A stretch of DNA of 64,000 nucleotides from JAYQKL01 sp049889535 (lineage in GTDB: Bacteria > Pseudomonadota > Alphaproteobacteria > RS24). Under the pieces are notes generated by a model, which was not told the origin of the DNA, ran no database searches, and saw only the letters and a program-made list of their open reading frames with translations. The number at the start of each line of letters is the position of its first letter. Position 1 is the first letter of the stretch. The stretch is taken from the NCBI GenBank assembly GCA_049889535.1, contig JBMHDF010000015.1:1-64000 (forward strand), written 5' to 3'. A program made the position numbers and the translations under genes. Positions 18,184-26,425 of the stretch are shown here, one piece after another.

Positions 18184-18429
18184 ATGGACCATTTGCTGAA
18201 TCAAATCACACATCCGATTATCTGCGCCCAATGTGAAACAGATTTATTGGCTGGCAAAAGTGACGCCCGCAATTTGCAAGAAATGATGGTTCTGGATGTG
18301 GGCTTTACCGAACAAGGATTGCAAATTTGGTGTCGGCGGCATGACATTAATATCTGCCATATTGACTTTGCGGGCCATCAACTCGCCGCCGATTTTCGAT
18401 GTCTTGAGAAACGCCCAAAAGAATCATAA
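18184..18429 (+). CDS. Small Cys/His-rich conserved hypothetical protein
   Basis: This 81-residue protein has a C-x2-C pair (CAQC, residues 14-17) and a later IWCRRHDINICHIDF stretch. Together these could form a zinc site. The ATG has a clear AAGGAA ribosome site 6 bases upstream. It is divergent from the PQQ dehydrogenase and converges with the thioesterase gene. It resembles small uncharacterised proteins common in Alphaproteobacteria, but I cannot attach a named family or function. Confidence 0.7.
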   Translation: MDHLLNQITHPIICAQCETDLLAGKSDARNLQEMMVLDVGFTEQGLQIWCRRHDINICHIDFAGHQLAADFRCLEKRPKES

Positions 18430-18443
18430 GCCTATGTTTTTAT

Positions 18444-19265
18444 TTATGGTTTTGGTTTTGGCTCAAACACAACAATATGCTGCGTAGCATCTCCTATCGC
18501 TTCACCTGCATGGTTATACATGCGCATAAATTGCGCCGTATAGCCATTTTGAGAGAAACTCGCCTCACATTCAATTAACCACCAACCGTCTTTGGTTTGT
18601 GGGTTGGCATCATAAAAATTTAAATGCCAGTTCATAGAGCTTAACGGTGTGCGCCCCCCCAGACGCGTCATAATCGCTGGCGGCGGTCCATCTGCAATTG
18701 CTAAAAGTGGGCCCATCCCCTCATGCGAGGCCGTGTCATTATGGCGCATCCATAAAGAAAATTTTGGACTGGAAGTTTTATCATCTGAAAAAGGCGGCGT
18801 GCCTTGCGCAAACATGACTTCAAAATTTTGCAAAAAATTTGGTATGCCTGAATTTGGTCCCAAACGCGGTATCGGGAAACAATCCTCCGGCGGTTGAAAC
18901 GCGCGCGGCTCAGTTACAAATCGATCAGAAAATTCACGGTCATGGCCAAAAATAAACAAAGCCTTCAAACCCACACCCAACTCATTTTCAATTTGACCCT
19001 CAATCAATAAAGTGTTTTTGCTCTCGCGCAGCACTGTATGGGAAAATCTTAATTCACCATAAAGCGGCCCGATAAAGGTAACTTGAACAGAGCGCAAAGG
19101 AGGCGCGTCAGGGTTTTCTTGGCGAACAGCTTCATATAAAAGCGCAGTACTGATACCGCCATAGGCCGTACGCCCCTGCAGCCATGATTCTGGCAGGCTA
19201 AGCGCATTAACCTGCCCGCCAGCCGTTAATTGCGCGACCAGATTCTGGTAAGAAAGTGAAGTCAT
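18444..19265 (-). CDS. Acyl-CoA thioesterase family protein (double hotdog)
   Basis: This 273-residue protein resembles the TesB-like double-hotdog thioesterases that hydrolyse acyl-CoA in the cytosol. The first hotdog contains GRTAYGGISTALLYEA and LRSVQVTFIGPL; the second contains SSMNWHLNFYDA and ends with ATQHIVVF. Length is in the usual 260-290 range. It lies 21 bases downstream of the GST gene on the same strand, so they are likely co-transcribed. The acyl chain handled is unknown. Confidence 0.82.
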   Translation of the reverse strand: MTSLSYQNLVAQLTAGGQVNALSLPESWLQGRTAYGGISTALLYEAVRQENPDAPPLRSVQVTFIGPLYGELRFSHTVLRESKNTLLIEGQIENELGVGLKALFIFGHDREFSDRFVTEPRAFQPPEDCFPIPRLGPNSGIPNFLQNFEVMFAQGTPPFSDDKTSSPKFSLWMRHNDTASHEGMGPLLAIADGPPPAIMTRLGGRTPLSSMNWHLNFYDANPQTKDGWWLIECEASFSQNGYTAQFMRMYNHAGEAIGDATQHIVVFEPKPKP

Positions 19266-19286
19266 CTTGTCAGCCCTGTTCGTTAA

Positions 19287-19979
19287 TTACTTTTGCACCA
19301 TTTTTTGTGCATTTTTGATAAAGGCTTCCTGATTTTCTGCCTCTTTATCATCATCTGACAGTAAGTCACGAATATCAAACGGCACCACAATACCTTTTTG
19401 GCATTTGGGGCGCGCATCCATCGCAGCCGACCAGCGTTGCAAATGCTCTAAATCGCGGCTTTCCACGCCCGACCAACTTGCCGTGCGGGTCCAACACCAA
19501 TTGGCAATATCTGCAATGGAGAAATCCCCCGCCAACCATTCGTGATGCGCTAAATGTGTGTCCAACACTTCAAACAAACGCCGTACTTCATTTTGATAGC
19601 GGTCAATTGCGGGCTGGATTTTTTCCGGAAAATAGCGATAAAACACATTTGCCTGCCCCATCATCGGGCCAATACCACCCATTTGGAACATCAGCCAAGA
19701 CAAAGTTTCAGCCCGCCCCTTCGGGTCTGTGGGTAATAATTTACCGGCCTTTTCGGCCAAATAAATCATAATTGCCCCGCTTTCAAACACACGTGTTTGC
19801 GTGTCGCGATCATAAATTGCAGGTATCCGCCCATTTGGGTTCAGCGCTAAAAACTCCGGTGTCTTTTGCTCATTGGCGCCTAAATCGATTGTATGCACCT
19901 CATAGGGCATATCCAATTCTTCAAGCGTAACAGATGCTTTCCACCCATTTGGCGTTGGCGCGGTATGTAAATCAATCAT
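19287..19979 (-). CDS. Glutathione S-transferase family protein
   Basis: This 230-residue cytosolic GST resembles the YfcG/YghU Nu-type. The N-terminal thioredoxin-like domain has TPNGWKASVTLEEL and NGRIPAIYD, with the Glu-Ser glutathione contact in FESGAIMIYLAEKAG. The C-terminal helical domain contains WLAGDFSIADIANW. The start is taken at the ATG at 19977-19979, with GGAGA upstream; 20 further in-frame codons upstream include the nrdB terminator and are unlikely to be translated. It is separated from nrdB by that terminator. Confidence 0.9.
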   Translation of the reverse strand: MIDLHTAPTPNGWKASVTLEELDMPYEVHTIDLGANEQKTPEFLALNPNGRIPAIYDRDTQTRVFESGAIMIYLAEKAGKLLPTDPKGRAETLSWLMFQMGGIGPMMGQANVFYRYFPEKIQPAIDRYQNEVRRLFEVLDTHLAHHEWLAGDFSIADIANWCWTRTASWSGVESRDLEHLQRWSAAMDARPKCQKGIVVPFDIRDLLSDDDKEAENQEAFIKNAQKMVQK

Positions 19980-20006
19980 GTTTTTATCTCCCCAGACCTT
20001 TCTAAC

Positions 20007-20034
20007 AAAAAAGCAGAGCTGTTGCCAGCCCTGC
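20007..20034 (-). terminator. Intrinsic terminator after nrdB
   Basis: On the minus strand a 9-bp stem (20026-20034 with 20013-20021, one G-U pair) has a GCAA tetraloop and is followed by six T. It starts about 30 bases past the nrdB stop and would end the nrdAB transcript just before the GST ribosome site. Confidence 0.8.
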
Positions 20035-20064
20035 CTCATTGCATTTCAATCGCGGTGGTGCGGA

Positions 20065-21024
20065 TTAGTCGAAAGCCTCGTCCCAATTCCCTTGCGTTGC
20101 CGCTTTGGCATATTCTGTTGCCCGCCCTTCAAAGAAGTTCATATGCTCAATGCCATTTAACATTTCGTCCATCCATGGCAGTGGATTTTTCTCAATATCA
20201 TATATTGGATTGAGATTGAGCTGCGCCAAACGGCGGTTGCCAATATAGCGAATATAATCCTTCACTTCCTGCGGCTCTAAACCTTCAACGCCGCCCATTT
20301 CAAAAGCGAGGTCAATAAAGGCATCTTCATGCGTCACAACTGTTTCACAGGCCTTATACAAATCAGCCTGAACTTTTTCGTTCCAAATTTCAGGGTTTTC
20401 CTGAACAAAAGTATTAAACAATTGAATGGTTGAATTGGTGTGCAGGGTTTCATCACGCGCCGACCATGTCACAATTTGCCCCATGCCTTTCATTTTATTA
20501 AAGCGGGGGAAATTCATCAAAATCGCAAAGCTGGCAAACAGCTGTAAACCTTCAGTGAAACCACCAAAAACGGCAAGCGTCTTGGCAATGTCCTCTTTGG
20601 TTTCCACACCCCATTCCTGCATATAGTCATATTTATCTTTCATTTCGCCATATTTCATGAAAGCTTCATATTCCACCTCAGGCATGCCGATTGTGTCGAG
20701 CAAATGCGAGTAGGCTGCGATGTGAATGGTTTCCATATTAGAAAAAGCCGCCAGCATCATTTGCACTTCTGTTGGCTTAAACACCTGCGAATAATGCTTC
20801 ATATAGCAATTATTAACCTCCACATCGGCTTGCACAAAAAAGCGGAAAATCTGCGTCAGCAAATTACGCTCCGCACCGGTGAGTTTTTTGTGCCAGTCTT
20901 TGACATCTTCAGCCAAAGGCACTTCTTCGGGCAACCAGTGAATCCGTTGCTGTGTCAGCCAGGCATCATAAGCCCATGGGTAGCGAAAGGGTTTGTAAAC
21001 AATACGTTCTTCCAAAAGCGACAT
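20065..21024 (-). CDS. nrdB: Ribonucleoside-diphosphate reductase, beta subunit (class I)
   Basis: This 319-residue small subunit houses the di-iron tyrosyl-radical cofactor for deoxyribonucleotide synthesis. Metal ligands and radical residue are all present: D67, E98 and H101, radical Tyr105 (IHIAAYSH), and the later RDETLH pair. The spacing is identical to E. coli D84/E115/H118/Y122. There is no ATP-cone at either end. It follows nrdA after 78 bases on the same strand. RPFxYPWA-type N-termini (here KPFRYPWAYDAW) are typical of alphaproteobacterial NrdB. Confidence 0.97.
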   Translation of the reverse strand: MSLLEERIVYKPFRYPWAYDAWLTQQRIHWLPEEVPLAEDVKDWHKKLTGAERNLLTQIFRFFVQADVEVNNCYMKHYSQVFKPTEVQMMLAAFSNMETIHIAAYSHLLDTIGMPEVEYEAFMKYGEMKDKYDYMQEWGVETKEDIAKTLAVFGGFTEGLQLFASFAILMNFPRFNKMKGMGQIVTWSARDETLHTNSTIQLFNTFVQENPEIWNEKVQADLYKACETVVTHEDAFIDLAFEMGGVEGLEPQEVKDYIRYIGNRRLAQLNLNPIYDIEKNPLPWMDEMLNGIEHMNFFEGRATEYAKAATQGNWDEAFD

Positions 21025-21102
21025 AGTTCATACCTCTATTTATATGTTTATACGTTTTATTCTTTGGTCACCCAGAAGGGCCGGAAATGGTTTAATTTAT
21101 GT

Positions 21103-23061
21103 TTATTGGCAAGACAGACATTCTTCATAATCCGCCGCTGCTGGCGCAGGCGCACTTGCCGCAGGACTGCCTTTCTCGTCTTTTTCAGCACGCTGAATAG
21201 ACAAAGAGCGACAATAGTAAAGGCTTTTCACCCCGCGCTTCCAAGCCTGGAAATGCACTTGGTGTAAATCGCGCTTATGCACATTGGCGGGCAAAAACAC
21301 ATTGAGTGATTGCGCCTGATCAATTAGTTCAGCGCGGTCACCCGCCAGCTCAATCAAATAACGCTGGTCGATTTCAAAAGCGGTTTTAAACACTGCTTTT
21401 TCATCATCTGTCAAAAAGTCAAGATGCATCACAGAGCCGCCATTGGTTACAATGCTTGACCAGGTATCATCATCATTATGACCCTTTTCATCAAGCAATT
21501 TTGAAAGGTGACGATTACGGACATTAAAGGAACCCGACAGCGTTTTATGGGTGAAGCTATTGGCGGCAATCGGTTCAATACCAGGACTCGCGCCCCCGCA
21601 AATAATAGAAATCGACGCGGTGGGGGCAATGGCGGTTTTATTTGAAAAACGCTCATTCATGCCGCATTCAGCCGCATCTGGGCAGGCGCCGCGCTCTTCA
21701 GCCAATTGCTTGGACGAAACATCTACCTGCTCTTGAATATGGGTGAAAATACGTTTGTTCCAGACTTTCGCCATCACCGACTCCCACGGAATCATATTGG
21801 CTTGCAAGAAAGAATGGAAACCCATCACACCCAAACCGACACTCCGCTCGCGCATGGCTGAATAGCGGGCCTTTGCCATGCTATCGGGAGCGCGTTGAAT
21901 AAAATCTTCCAGCACATTATCTAAAAAGCGCATCACATCTGGGATAAAGTTTTCGTCATCTTGCCATTCATCAAATTTTTCGACATTCAAAGATGACAAG
22001 CAACACACAGCTGTGCGGTTTTCGCCAAGATGGTCCTCGCCAGTCGGCAAAGTGATTTCGGCACAAAGGTTAGATGTTTTGACTTCCAGATTGAGCAGCT
22101 TTTGATGTTCGGGGCGCGCATTATTCACTGTGTCTTTAAACACCATATAAGGCTCACCTGTTTCAACACGAGCTGTCAGCATACGAATCCACAAATCCCG
22201 TGCTTTTAAGGTTTCTTGAACAGAGCCATCTTTAGGGCTGCGCAGCGCCCACTCTTCATCAGCTTCAACCGCGCGCATAAAGGCATCAGAAATTAGGATA
22301 CCATGATGCAAGTTGAGGGCTTTGCGATTTGGGTCGCCGCCTGTTGGACGACGAATTTCGATGAATTCTTCAATTTCAGGGTGGTCAACAGGCAAATAAA
22401 CCGCTGCAGAACCACGTCGTAAAGAGCCTTGAGAAATCGCCAATGTCAGGCTATCCATCACACGAATAAACGGAATAATGCCTGAAGTTTTACCATTTTG
22501 ACCGACTTTTTCGCCAATAGAGCGCAAATTGCCCCAATAGCTACCAATGCCACCGCCACGCGAGGCCAGCCAGACATTCTCGTTCCATAAATTCACAATA
22601 TCGCCCAGACTGTCATCCGCTTCATTCAAGAAGCAAGAAATCGGCAGACCTCTATCGGTGCCACCATTAGATAAAATCGGGGTTGCGGGCATAAACCATA
22701 ATTTTGAACAATAATCATAAATACGCTGCGCATGCGCGCCATCATCACCGTAATAAGAGGCGACGCGGGCAAATAAATCTTGAAACTTTTCACCAGGCAA
22801 TAGATAGCGATCCAATAGGGTCGCCTTACCAAATTCAGTCAATAAAGAGTCGCGCGAAGCATCAATTTTCACGCTCGGACGCGACTCAAACTGGACCACT
22901 TGGTCGACATTTTCAAAATTCATACGCGGTTCATCAGCGTTTTTATCACCTTCAGCGCTGCGCTTTGTATGAACCTCTTTCGATGCGATATCTAGCATTT
23001 CTTGTACCTGTTGCTCCGCCAGTTCGACCTGCCCCTGCTTACGATCTGAATTATTAAACAT
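21103..23061 (-). CDS. nrdA: Ribonucleoside-diphosphate reductase, alpha subunit (class I)
   Basis: This 652-residue catalytic subunit reduces NDPs to dNDPs. Active-site residues visible are C143 (ISCFLNEADD), C333 and E335 (SNLCAEITLPT), the second redox Cys at 353/354, and the C-terminal shuttle pair C648/C651 (CLSC). The glycyl-type loop GGGIGSYWGNLRSIG is present. The N-terminal 60 residues are polar and do not resemble an ATP-cone, so dATP overall-activity inhibition in its usual form seems absent. E. coli NrdA is about 100 residues longer because of that domain. Upstream is a long regulatory leader. Confidence 0.97.
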   Translation of the reverse strand: MFNNSDRKQGQVELAEQQVQEMLDIASKEVHTKRSAEGDKNADEPRMNFENVDQVVQFESRPSVKIDASRDSLLTEFGKATLLDRYLLPGEKFQDLFARVASYYGDDGAHAQRIYDYCSKLWFMPATPILSNGGTDRGLPISCFLNEADDSLGDIVNLWNENVWLASRGGGIGSYWGNLRSIGEKVGQNGKTSGIIPFIRVMDSLTLAISQGSLRRGSAAVYLPVDHPEIEEFIEIRRPTGGDPNRKALNLHHGILISDAFMRAVEADEEWALRSPKDGSVQETLKARDLWIRMLTARVETGEPYMVFKDTVNNARPEHQKLLNLEVKTSNLCAEITLPTGEDHLGENRTAVCCLSSLNVEKFDEWQDDENFIPDVMRFLDNVLEDFIQRAPDSMAKARYSAMRERSVGLGVMGFHSFLQANMIPWESVMAKVWNKRIFTHIQEQVDVSSKQLAEERGACPDAAECGMNERFSNKTAIAPTASISIICGGASPGIEPIAANSFTHKTLSGSFNVRNRHLSKLLDEKGHNDDDTWSSIVTNGGSVMHLDFLTDDEKAVFKTAFEIDQRYLIELAGDRAELIDQAQSLNVFLPANVHKRDLHQVHFQAWKRGVKSLYYCRSLSIQRAEKDEKGSPAASAPAPAAADYEECLSCQ

Positions 23062-23141
23062 CTTGCCCTACCTCTATTTCAAAGAGAAAAATGGTTTCAA
23101 CCGCCATTGCCTCTTGATAACTCTTAATAAGTCCTAGATTC

Positions 23142-23223
23142 AGGGCGCAGCTTGCATGCGGTGTGCGTGAACACTCCGGGAATCTTGCTATTCCTTCGGT
23201 ATGAAAACTTATCCCTGCGCCCT
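23142..23223 (-). ncRNA. Candidate structured 5' leader RNA of nrdAB
   Basis: In the probable nrdA leader, a perfect 9-bp stem closes the element (23215-23223 with 23142-23150). Inside it are two smaller helices: a 5-bp GGAAT/ATTCC hairpin, and a CG-GTGT/ACAC-CG hairpin with a 2-base bulge. This gives a three-way-junction layout of about 82 nt. It lies between the NrdR box and the nrdA start. It does not contain a cobalamin B12 box, nor does it match any riboswitch I know. It could be a ligand-responsive leader, a protein-binding leader or a separate small RNA. Confidence 0.45.
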
Positions 23224-23251
23224 CTCCCATTTTTGGTTGAGAACACTCGAA

Positions 23252-23267
23252 CTACAACATATAGTGT
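23252..23267 (-). promoter_or_regulatory. NrdR box upstream of nrdA
   Basis: On the minus strand ACACTATATGTTGTAG agrees at 13 of 16 positions with the NrdR consensus (ACACWATATATWGTGT). It lies about 190 bases upstream of the nrdA ATG. A TTGACG hexamer begins at about 23288 on the minus strand, so the box would overlap the -10 region, the usual repressor position. I do not see a clear second box at the normal spacing. Confidence 0.65.
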
Positions 23268-23294
23268 CTGAACCGATTCAAATCGTCAACACCT

Positions 23295-23410
23295 TGTGAA
23301 TAATTTTTTTTAAAAAAATGCATTTTTTTTACAAAAAAATTAAAAAAAGGGAGTTTTCTCTATTTTTATGTGAAAAAAAATTTTTCAAATTTTCAAAAAA
23401 ATTATCCACA
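23295..23410. promoter_or_regulatory. DnaA boxes flanking an A/T tract, nrdA upstream region
   Basis: Two consensus DnaA boxes (TTATNCACA) lie here: 23402-23410 on plus (TTATCCACA) and 23295-23303 on minus (TTATTCACA). A one-mismatch copy lies at 23369-23377 on minus. Between them is about 100 bases made almost only of A and T runs. This is 230-350 bases upstream of nrdA and fills most of the 386-base gap between genes. It is either a DnaA-responsive nrd promoter region or, less likely, an origin-like element. Confidence 0.55.
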
Positions 23411-23447
23411 GATAGTTTTAAATCAGGACAGCTTTTAACACGGCTTA

Positions 23448-23762
23448 TCAAATTGACCGATTGTTTATGAAGCGTGTGAAACGAAAACTAAGCCAAAATA
23501 CGCTCACAATATTGCCCAATACCAATAAAGAAGCCACCCAAATCAGGGCAACCAGCTTATTGGGCTCGAAAAAAACCATTAAACTCGCCATGCAAAGCGC
23601 GCCTAGTGCTAAATCAGCAAATGTCACCAACCACCAGGGCTGGTCAAAAATCCGCTGAAACCCTGGTAACGGGGCCGTCAAATGCGCCCAAACGCATAGC
23701 CCCACAAACAGTGCCAGCATCACCCATAGGAAAATATGATAAGGGGTGGAAAAATTTTTCAT
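23448..23762 (-). CDS. Small membrane protein (DUF1475-like)
   Basis: This 104-residue protein has three predicted membrane helices: IFLWVMLALFVGLCVWA, TFADLALGALCMASLMVFF and ALIWVASLLVLGNIVSVFWL. The block PWWLVTFADLALG followed by LGNIVSVFWL resembles DUF1475-type proteins, but I hold that assignment loosely. The start is the ATG at 23760-23762 with GGGAGA upstream; a TTG five codons earlier contains that ribosome site. Function is unknown. It is divergent from msrB. Confidence 0.65.
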   Translation of the reverse strand: MKNFSTPYHIFLWVMLALFVGLCVWAHLTAPLPGFQRIFDQPWWLVTFADLALGALCMASLMVFFEPNKLVALIWVASLLVLGNIVSVFWLSFRFTRFINNRSI

Positions 23763-23860
23763 GGTTCTATCTCCCAAATAGTCGCTGGACTAAAGCAAAC
23801 AGTCCCGGCGCGCATATGAAATGTCACAAAAAAGGCTTATTTTAAAACTATAGGGTGATT

Positions 23861-24421
23861 ATGAAAAACAGCAATCAAAGCATATTGAAACCGACACTGC
23901 GTCGCCTGTTCGCTCTGTTTATATTGATGAATGTGACCCCAGCCACACAAGCCAGCGATACGCTATCCGCTCCCAATTGGCAGGATTACCAAAAGCCTGC
24001 TGAGAAAATCCTTAAACAACAACTCAGCCCTTTGGCTTTTGCGGTCACGCAAAAAGATGCCACCGAACCCGCCTTTAACAATAAATATTGGGATCATAAA
24101 GCGGCAGGCATTTATGTAGATATTTTATCTGGCGCGCCGCTTTTTTCATCACGCGATAAATATCGCAGCGGCACTGGCTGGCCATCTTTTACCCGCCCGA
24201 TTAACGACAATCTGATTATTGAAAAAATCGATTTTAAACTAATCTGGCCGCGCACTGAGGTTCGGTCGCGTCATGGCGATAATCATCTTGGACATGTTTT
24301 CAAAGATGGTCCCGCCCCGACGGGTTTACGCTATTGTATGAATTCTGCCGCTTTGCGCTTCATCCCGCGCGCGCAAATGCTGGCACAGGGTTATGGTGAA
24401 TATCTCAAATATGTTGAGTAA
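23861..24421 (+). CDS. msrB: Peptide-methionine (R)-S-oxide reductase, exported
   Basis: This 186-residue MsrB reduces methionine-R-sulfoxide in proteins. An N-terminal signal sequence (LFALFILMNVTPATQASD) places it in the periplasm. Motifs are SGTGWPSFTRP and RYCMNSAALRFIP, the latter with the catalytic Cys near residue 159. The paired CxxC zinc ligands of many MsrB proteins are not visible, so this is the zinc-free form. The usual resolving Cys position (RSGTGWPSF context) lacks a Cys. The ATG at 23861 is favoured over a GTG at 23855. A plausible redox partner is the CcdA-type protein encoded 3 kb downstream; this is inference. Confidence 0.88.
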   Translation: MKNSNQSILKPTLRRLFALFILMNVTPATQASDTLSAPNWQDYQKPAEKILKQQLSPLAFAVTQKDATEPAFNNKYWDHKAAGIYVDILSGAPLFSSRDKYRSGTGWPSFTRPINDNLIIEKIDFKLIWPRTEVRSRHGDNHLGHVFKDGPAPTGLRYCMNSAALRFIPRAQMLAQGYGEYLKYVE

Positions 24422-24427
24422 GTAAAA

Positions 24428-25318
24428 TCAGGCAAGGGCTGGCAGAAGTTTTTCGAATATTGTTTTTATAATGACTTGTGGTTGTTCCATAGGTAAAAAA
24501 TGTGAACTCCCTGCCACAATCTCATGACTGATGCACTCTGCGTGTTTTTGAAAAGGTCGGTAATGAAAAACGGTCGAGCCTTTTTCGCCCCGCAAAATAA
24601 CATAAGGCGTGACAAGCTTGGCCAGCGCCGCATATGTATCATGTCCCTGAGCAGAAAAATTAGCCGCCTCCCACGCAGGCGCACAGGCAAGCTGCAAAAC
24701 CTGCGTGCCTGTTTCATCTGTGGCCGGCAAGGTGGCGTGCTTAATGTAATCTTGCAAAAACGCATCGTCCCAACTCCGAAAAGACGCGCGGCCATGATAG
24801 CGTTGCCAGATTTCTTCTTGGCTTTTGAAAATGGATTTGCGGTTCAACGCCCCTTCTACAAGTTTTGCCTCAGCTGAGCGTCCAGTTAGGCTTCGGAAAA
24901 TTTTTTCCAACCATAAAAAGAATTTCGGAAAAGCAACCGGATCCGCCAACACAAGAGCACGCACTAAATCTGGTCGTTCAGCCGCCACCAAAAGGCTGGT
25001 CGTTGCGCCCATACTATGACCGCCTAAAATAATCTTTTGGTTATGGCGCGCCACCAAAACCTCAAGCATGGCAATCATATCATCGCGATAAAGATACCAA
25101 TCCTGATGCTGGTTTGGGTTGGCGGTCAGTTTGGTATGGCCATGCCCGCGCGCATCCCACGCATAGACCGTCATCTTATCGCTTATTGGTCGCAGCATGC
25201 TGTCATAAGTGCGCCCGCTATAACCGTTCGCATGCGCCCAATGAAATATAGGCGCATCATCAACCGCACAGCTGCGCCCATGCAAAGCCAAATCGTCAAT
25301 TATCATTTCACAGCGCAT
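24428..25318 (-). CDS. Alpha/beta hydrolase
   Basis: This 296-residue alpha/beta-hydrolase-fold protein is a predicted esterase or thioesterase-like enzyme. The oxyanion region is FHWAHANGYSG, the nucleophile elbow is GGHSMGATTS, and a likely catalytic His sits in GSSHFLPME near the C-terminus. DARGHGHT matches the strand-4 turn of the family. Length is normal and no signal peptide is visible. It is convergent with msrB and divergent from the TauE gene. The substrate cannot be inferred. Confidence 0.88.
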   Translation of the reverse strand: MRCEMIIDDLALHGRSCAVDDAPIFHWAHANGYSGRTYDSMLRPISDKMTVYAWDARGHGHTKLTANPNQHQDWYLYRDDMIAMLEVLVARHNQKIILGGHSMGATTSLLVAAERPDLVRALVLADPVAFPKFFLWLEKIFRSLTGRSAEAKLVEGALNRKSIFKSQEEIWQRYHGRASFRSWDDAFLQDYIKHATLPATDETGTQVLQLACAPAWEAANFSAQGHDTYAALAKLVTPYVILRGEKGSTVFHYRPFQKHAECISHEIVAGSSHFLPMEQPQVIIKTIFEKLLPALA

Positions 25319-25498
25319 GCTTCCCCCGCAGTCACTCTAGATATTGAGAATTACCACAAATCTCAACCTGTCTCCATGACTTAAAGCAGCCTGCTCTCAC
25401 GGCCAATAAAGAGCAAAGATTTTATGGCAGTTTCTGGTCACAATCAGGATTTTGTGCTAGGAAAAGTCAGGTCGTAATCCAGCCATTGGAATTTATAC

Positions 25499-26425
25499 AT
25501 GCAAATTTATCTGCCTATTGCCGAAATCAGTGTCAGCATGTTTTTGCTGCTTGGCATGGGCGGGCTTGTGGGCTTTTTGTCTGGCATGTTTGGCGTTGGT
25601 GGCGGGTTCTTAATGACCCCTTTACTAATATTTGCTGGCATTCCACCTGCCGTGGCGGTGGCGACGGAAGCCAATCAAATTTTAGCCTCCTCCGTGTCGG
25701 GCGGACTTGCGCATTGGCAAAGGCGCGCTGTCGATATCAAAATGGGGACGGTCCTGTTTATCGGTGGTTTGATGGGCTCTTTTGTTGGGGTTCAAATTTA
25801 TGCGGAATTGCGTGCCATTGGCCAAATCGATTTATTCATTTATCTTTCTTATGTGATATTTCTCGGTGTCATTGGCAGCCTAATGCTGGTTGAGAGCCTG
25901 CGCGCCATTCGCTCTGCCCAACTCGGAAAGCCGATACCCGCCAAGCGGCCCGGCCAACATAGCTGGATTCACGGCCTGCCATTTCGCATGCGGTTTCGTG
26001 CCTCTAATTTATATACCAGCATCATTCCGCCGATTATGATTGGCTTTATTGTGGGTATTTTGGCAGCCATTATGGGTGTCGGGGGCGGCTTTATCATGGT
26101 GCCAGCCATGATTTATATTTTGCGCATGCCCACTAATGTTGTGGTCGGAACCTCACTGTTCCAAATCATTTTTGTAACCGCTGCCGTGTCTATTATGCAT
26201 GCGGTGCAAAACCAAACTGTTGATATTTTGCTTGGTTTTATCTTATTGATTGGTGGTGTGATTGGGGCGCAAATTGGCGCGCGTGCCGGGCAAAAATTGC
26301 GGGCTGAACAATTGCGCGCCTTTTTGGCACTTCTCGTTCTGGCAGTGGGCATTAAAATCCTGCTGGATTTAATTATCCAACCAGATGAATTGTATTCTTT
26401 CATTAAAATACAGGAATACAAATAA
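25499..26425 (+). CDS. TauE/SafE-type sulfite or organosulfonate exporter (TSUP)
   Basis: This 308-residue inner-membrane protein is of the TSUP family. Two homologous halves are visible: GGLVGFLSGMFGVGGGFLMTPLL near residue 20 and VGILAAIMGVGGGFIMVPAMIY near residue 185. About eight membrane helices are expected. The family exports sulfite, sulfoacetate or related anions. It is the first gene of a four-gene run. Its stop overlaps the next start (TAATG), a strong coupling with the TIGR02186 protein, its usual partner. Confidence 0.9.
   Translation: MQIYLPIAEISVSMFLLLGMGGLVGFLSGMFGVGGGFLMTPLLIFAGIPPAVAVATEANQILASSVSGGLAHWQRRAVDIKMGTVLFIGGLMGSFVGVQIYAELRAIGQIDLFIYLSYVIFLGVIGSLMLVESLRAIRSAQLGKPIPAKRPGQHSWIHGLPFRMRFRASNLYTSIIPPIMIGFIVGILAAIMGVGGGFIMVPAMIYILRMPTNVVVGTSLFQIIFVTAAVSIMHAVQNQTVDILLGFILLIGGVIGAQIGARAGQKLRAEQLRAFLALLVLAVGIKILLDLIIQPDELYSFIKIQEYK

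Larger units (their letters stand above)
23137..23279. promoter_or_regulatory. Three GANTC (CcrM-type) methylation sites in the nrd leader
   Basis: GANTC occurs at 23137-23141, 23180-23184 and 23275-23279, three sites in 143 bases. CcrM methylates this sequence in Alphaproteobacteria and GcrA reads the methylation state at some promoters. A gcrA gene is present at 50 kb in this window. Clustering is above random expectation but could be chance. Confidence 0.4.

Noticed and set aside
23142..23223. Cobalamin riboswitch or SRP/4.5S RNA as an identity for the nrd leader element
   Set aside because: There is no B12 box and no GGAAGGAAGCAGCC-type apical loop; only the general stem-junction shape remains.
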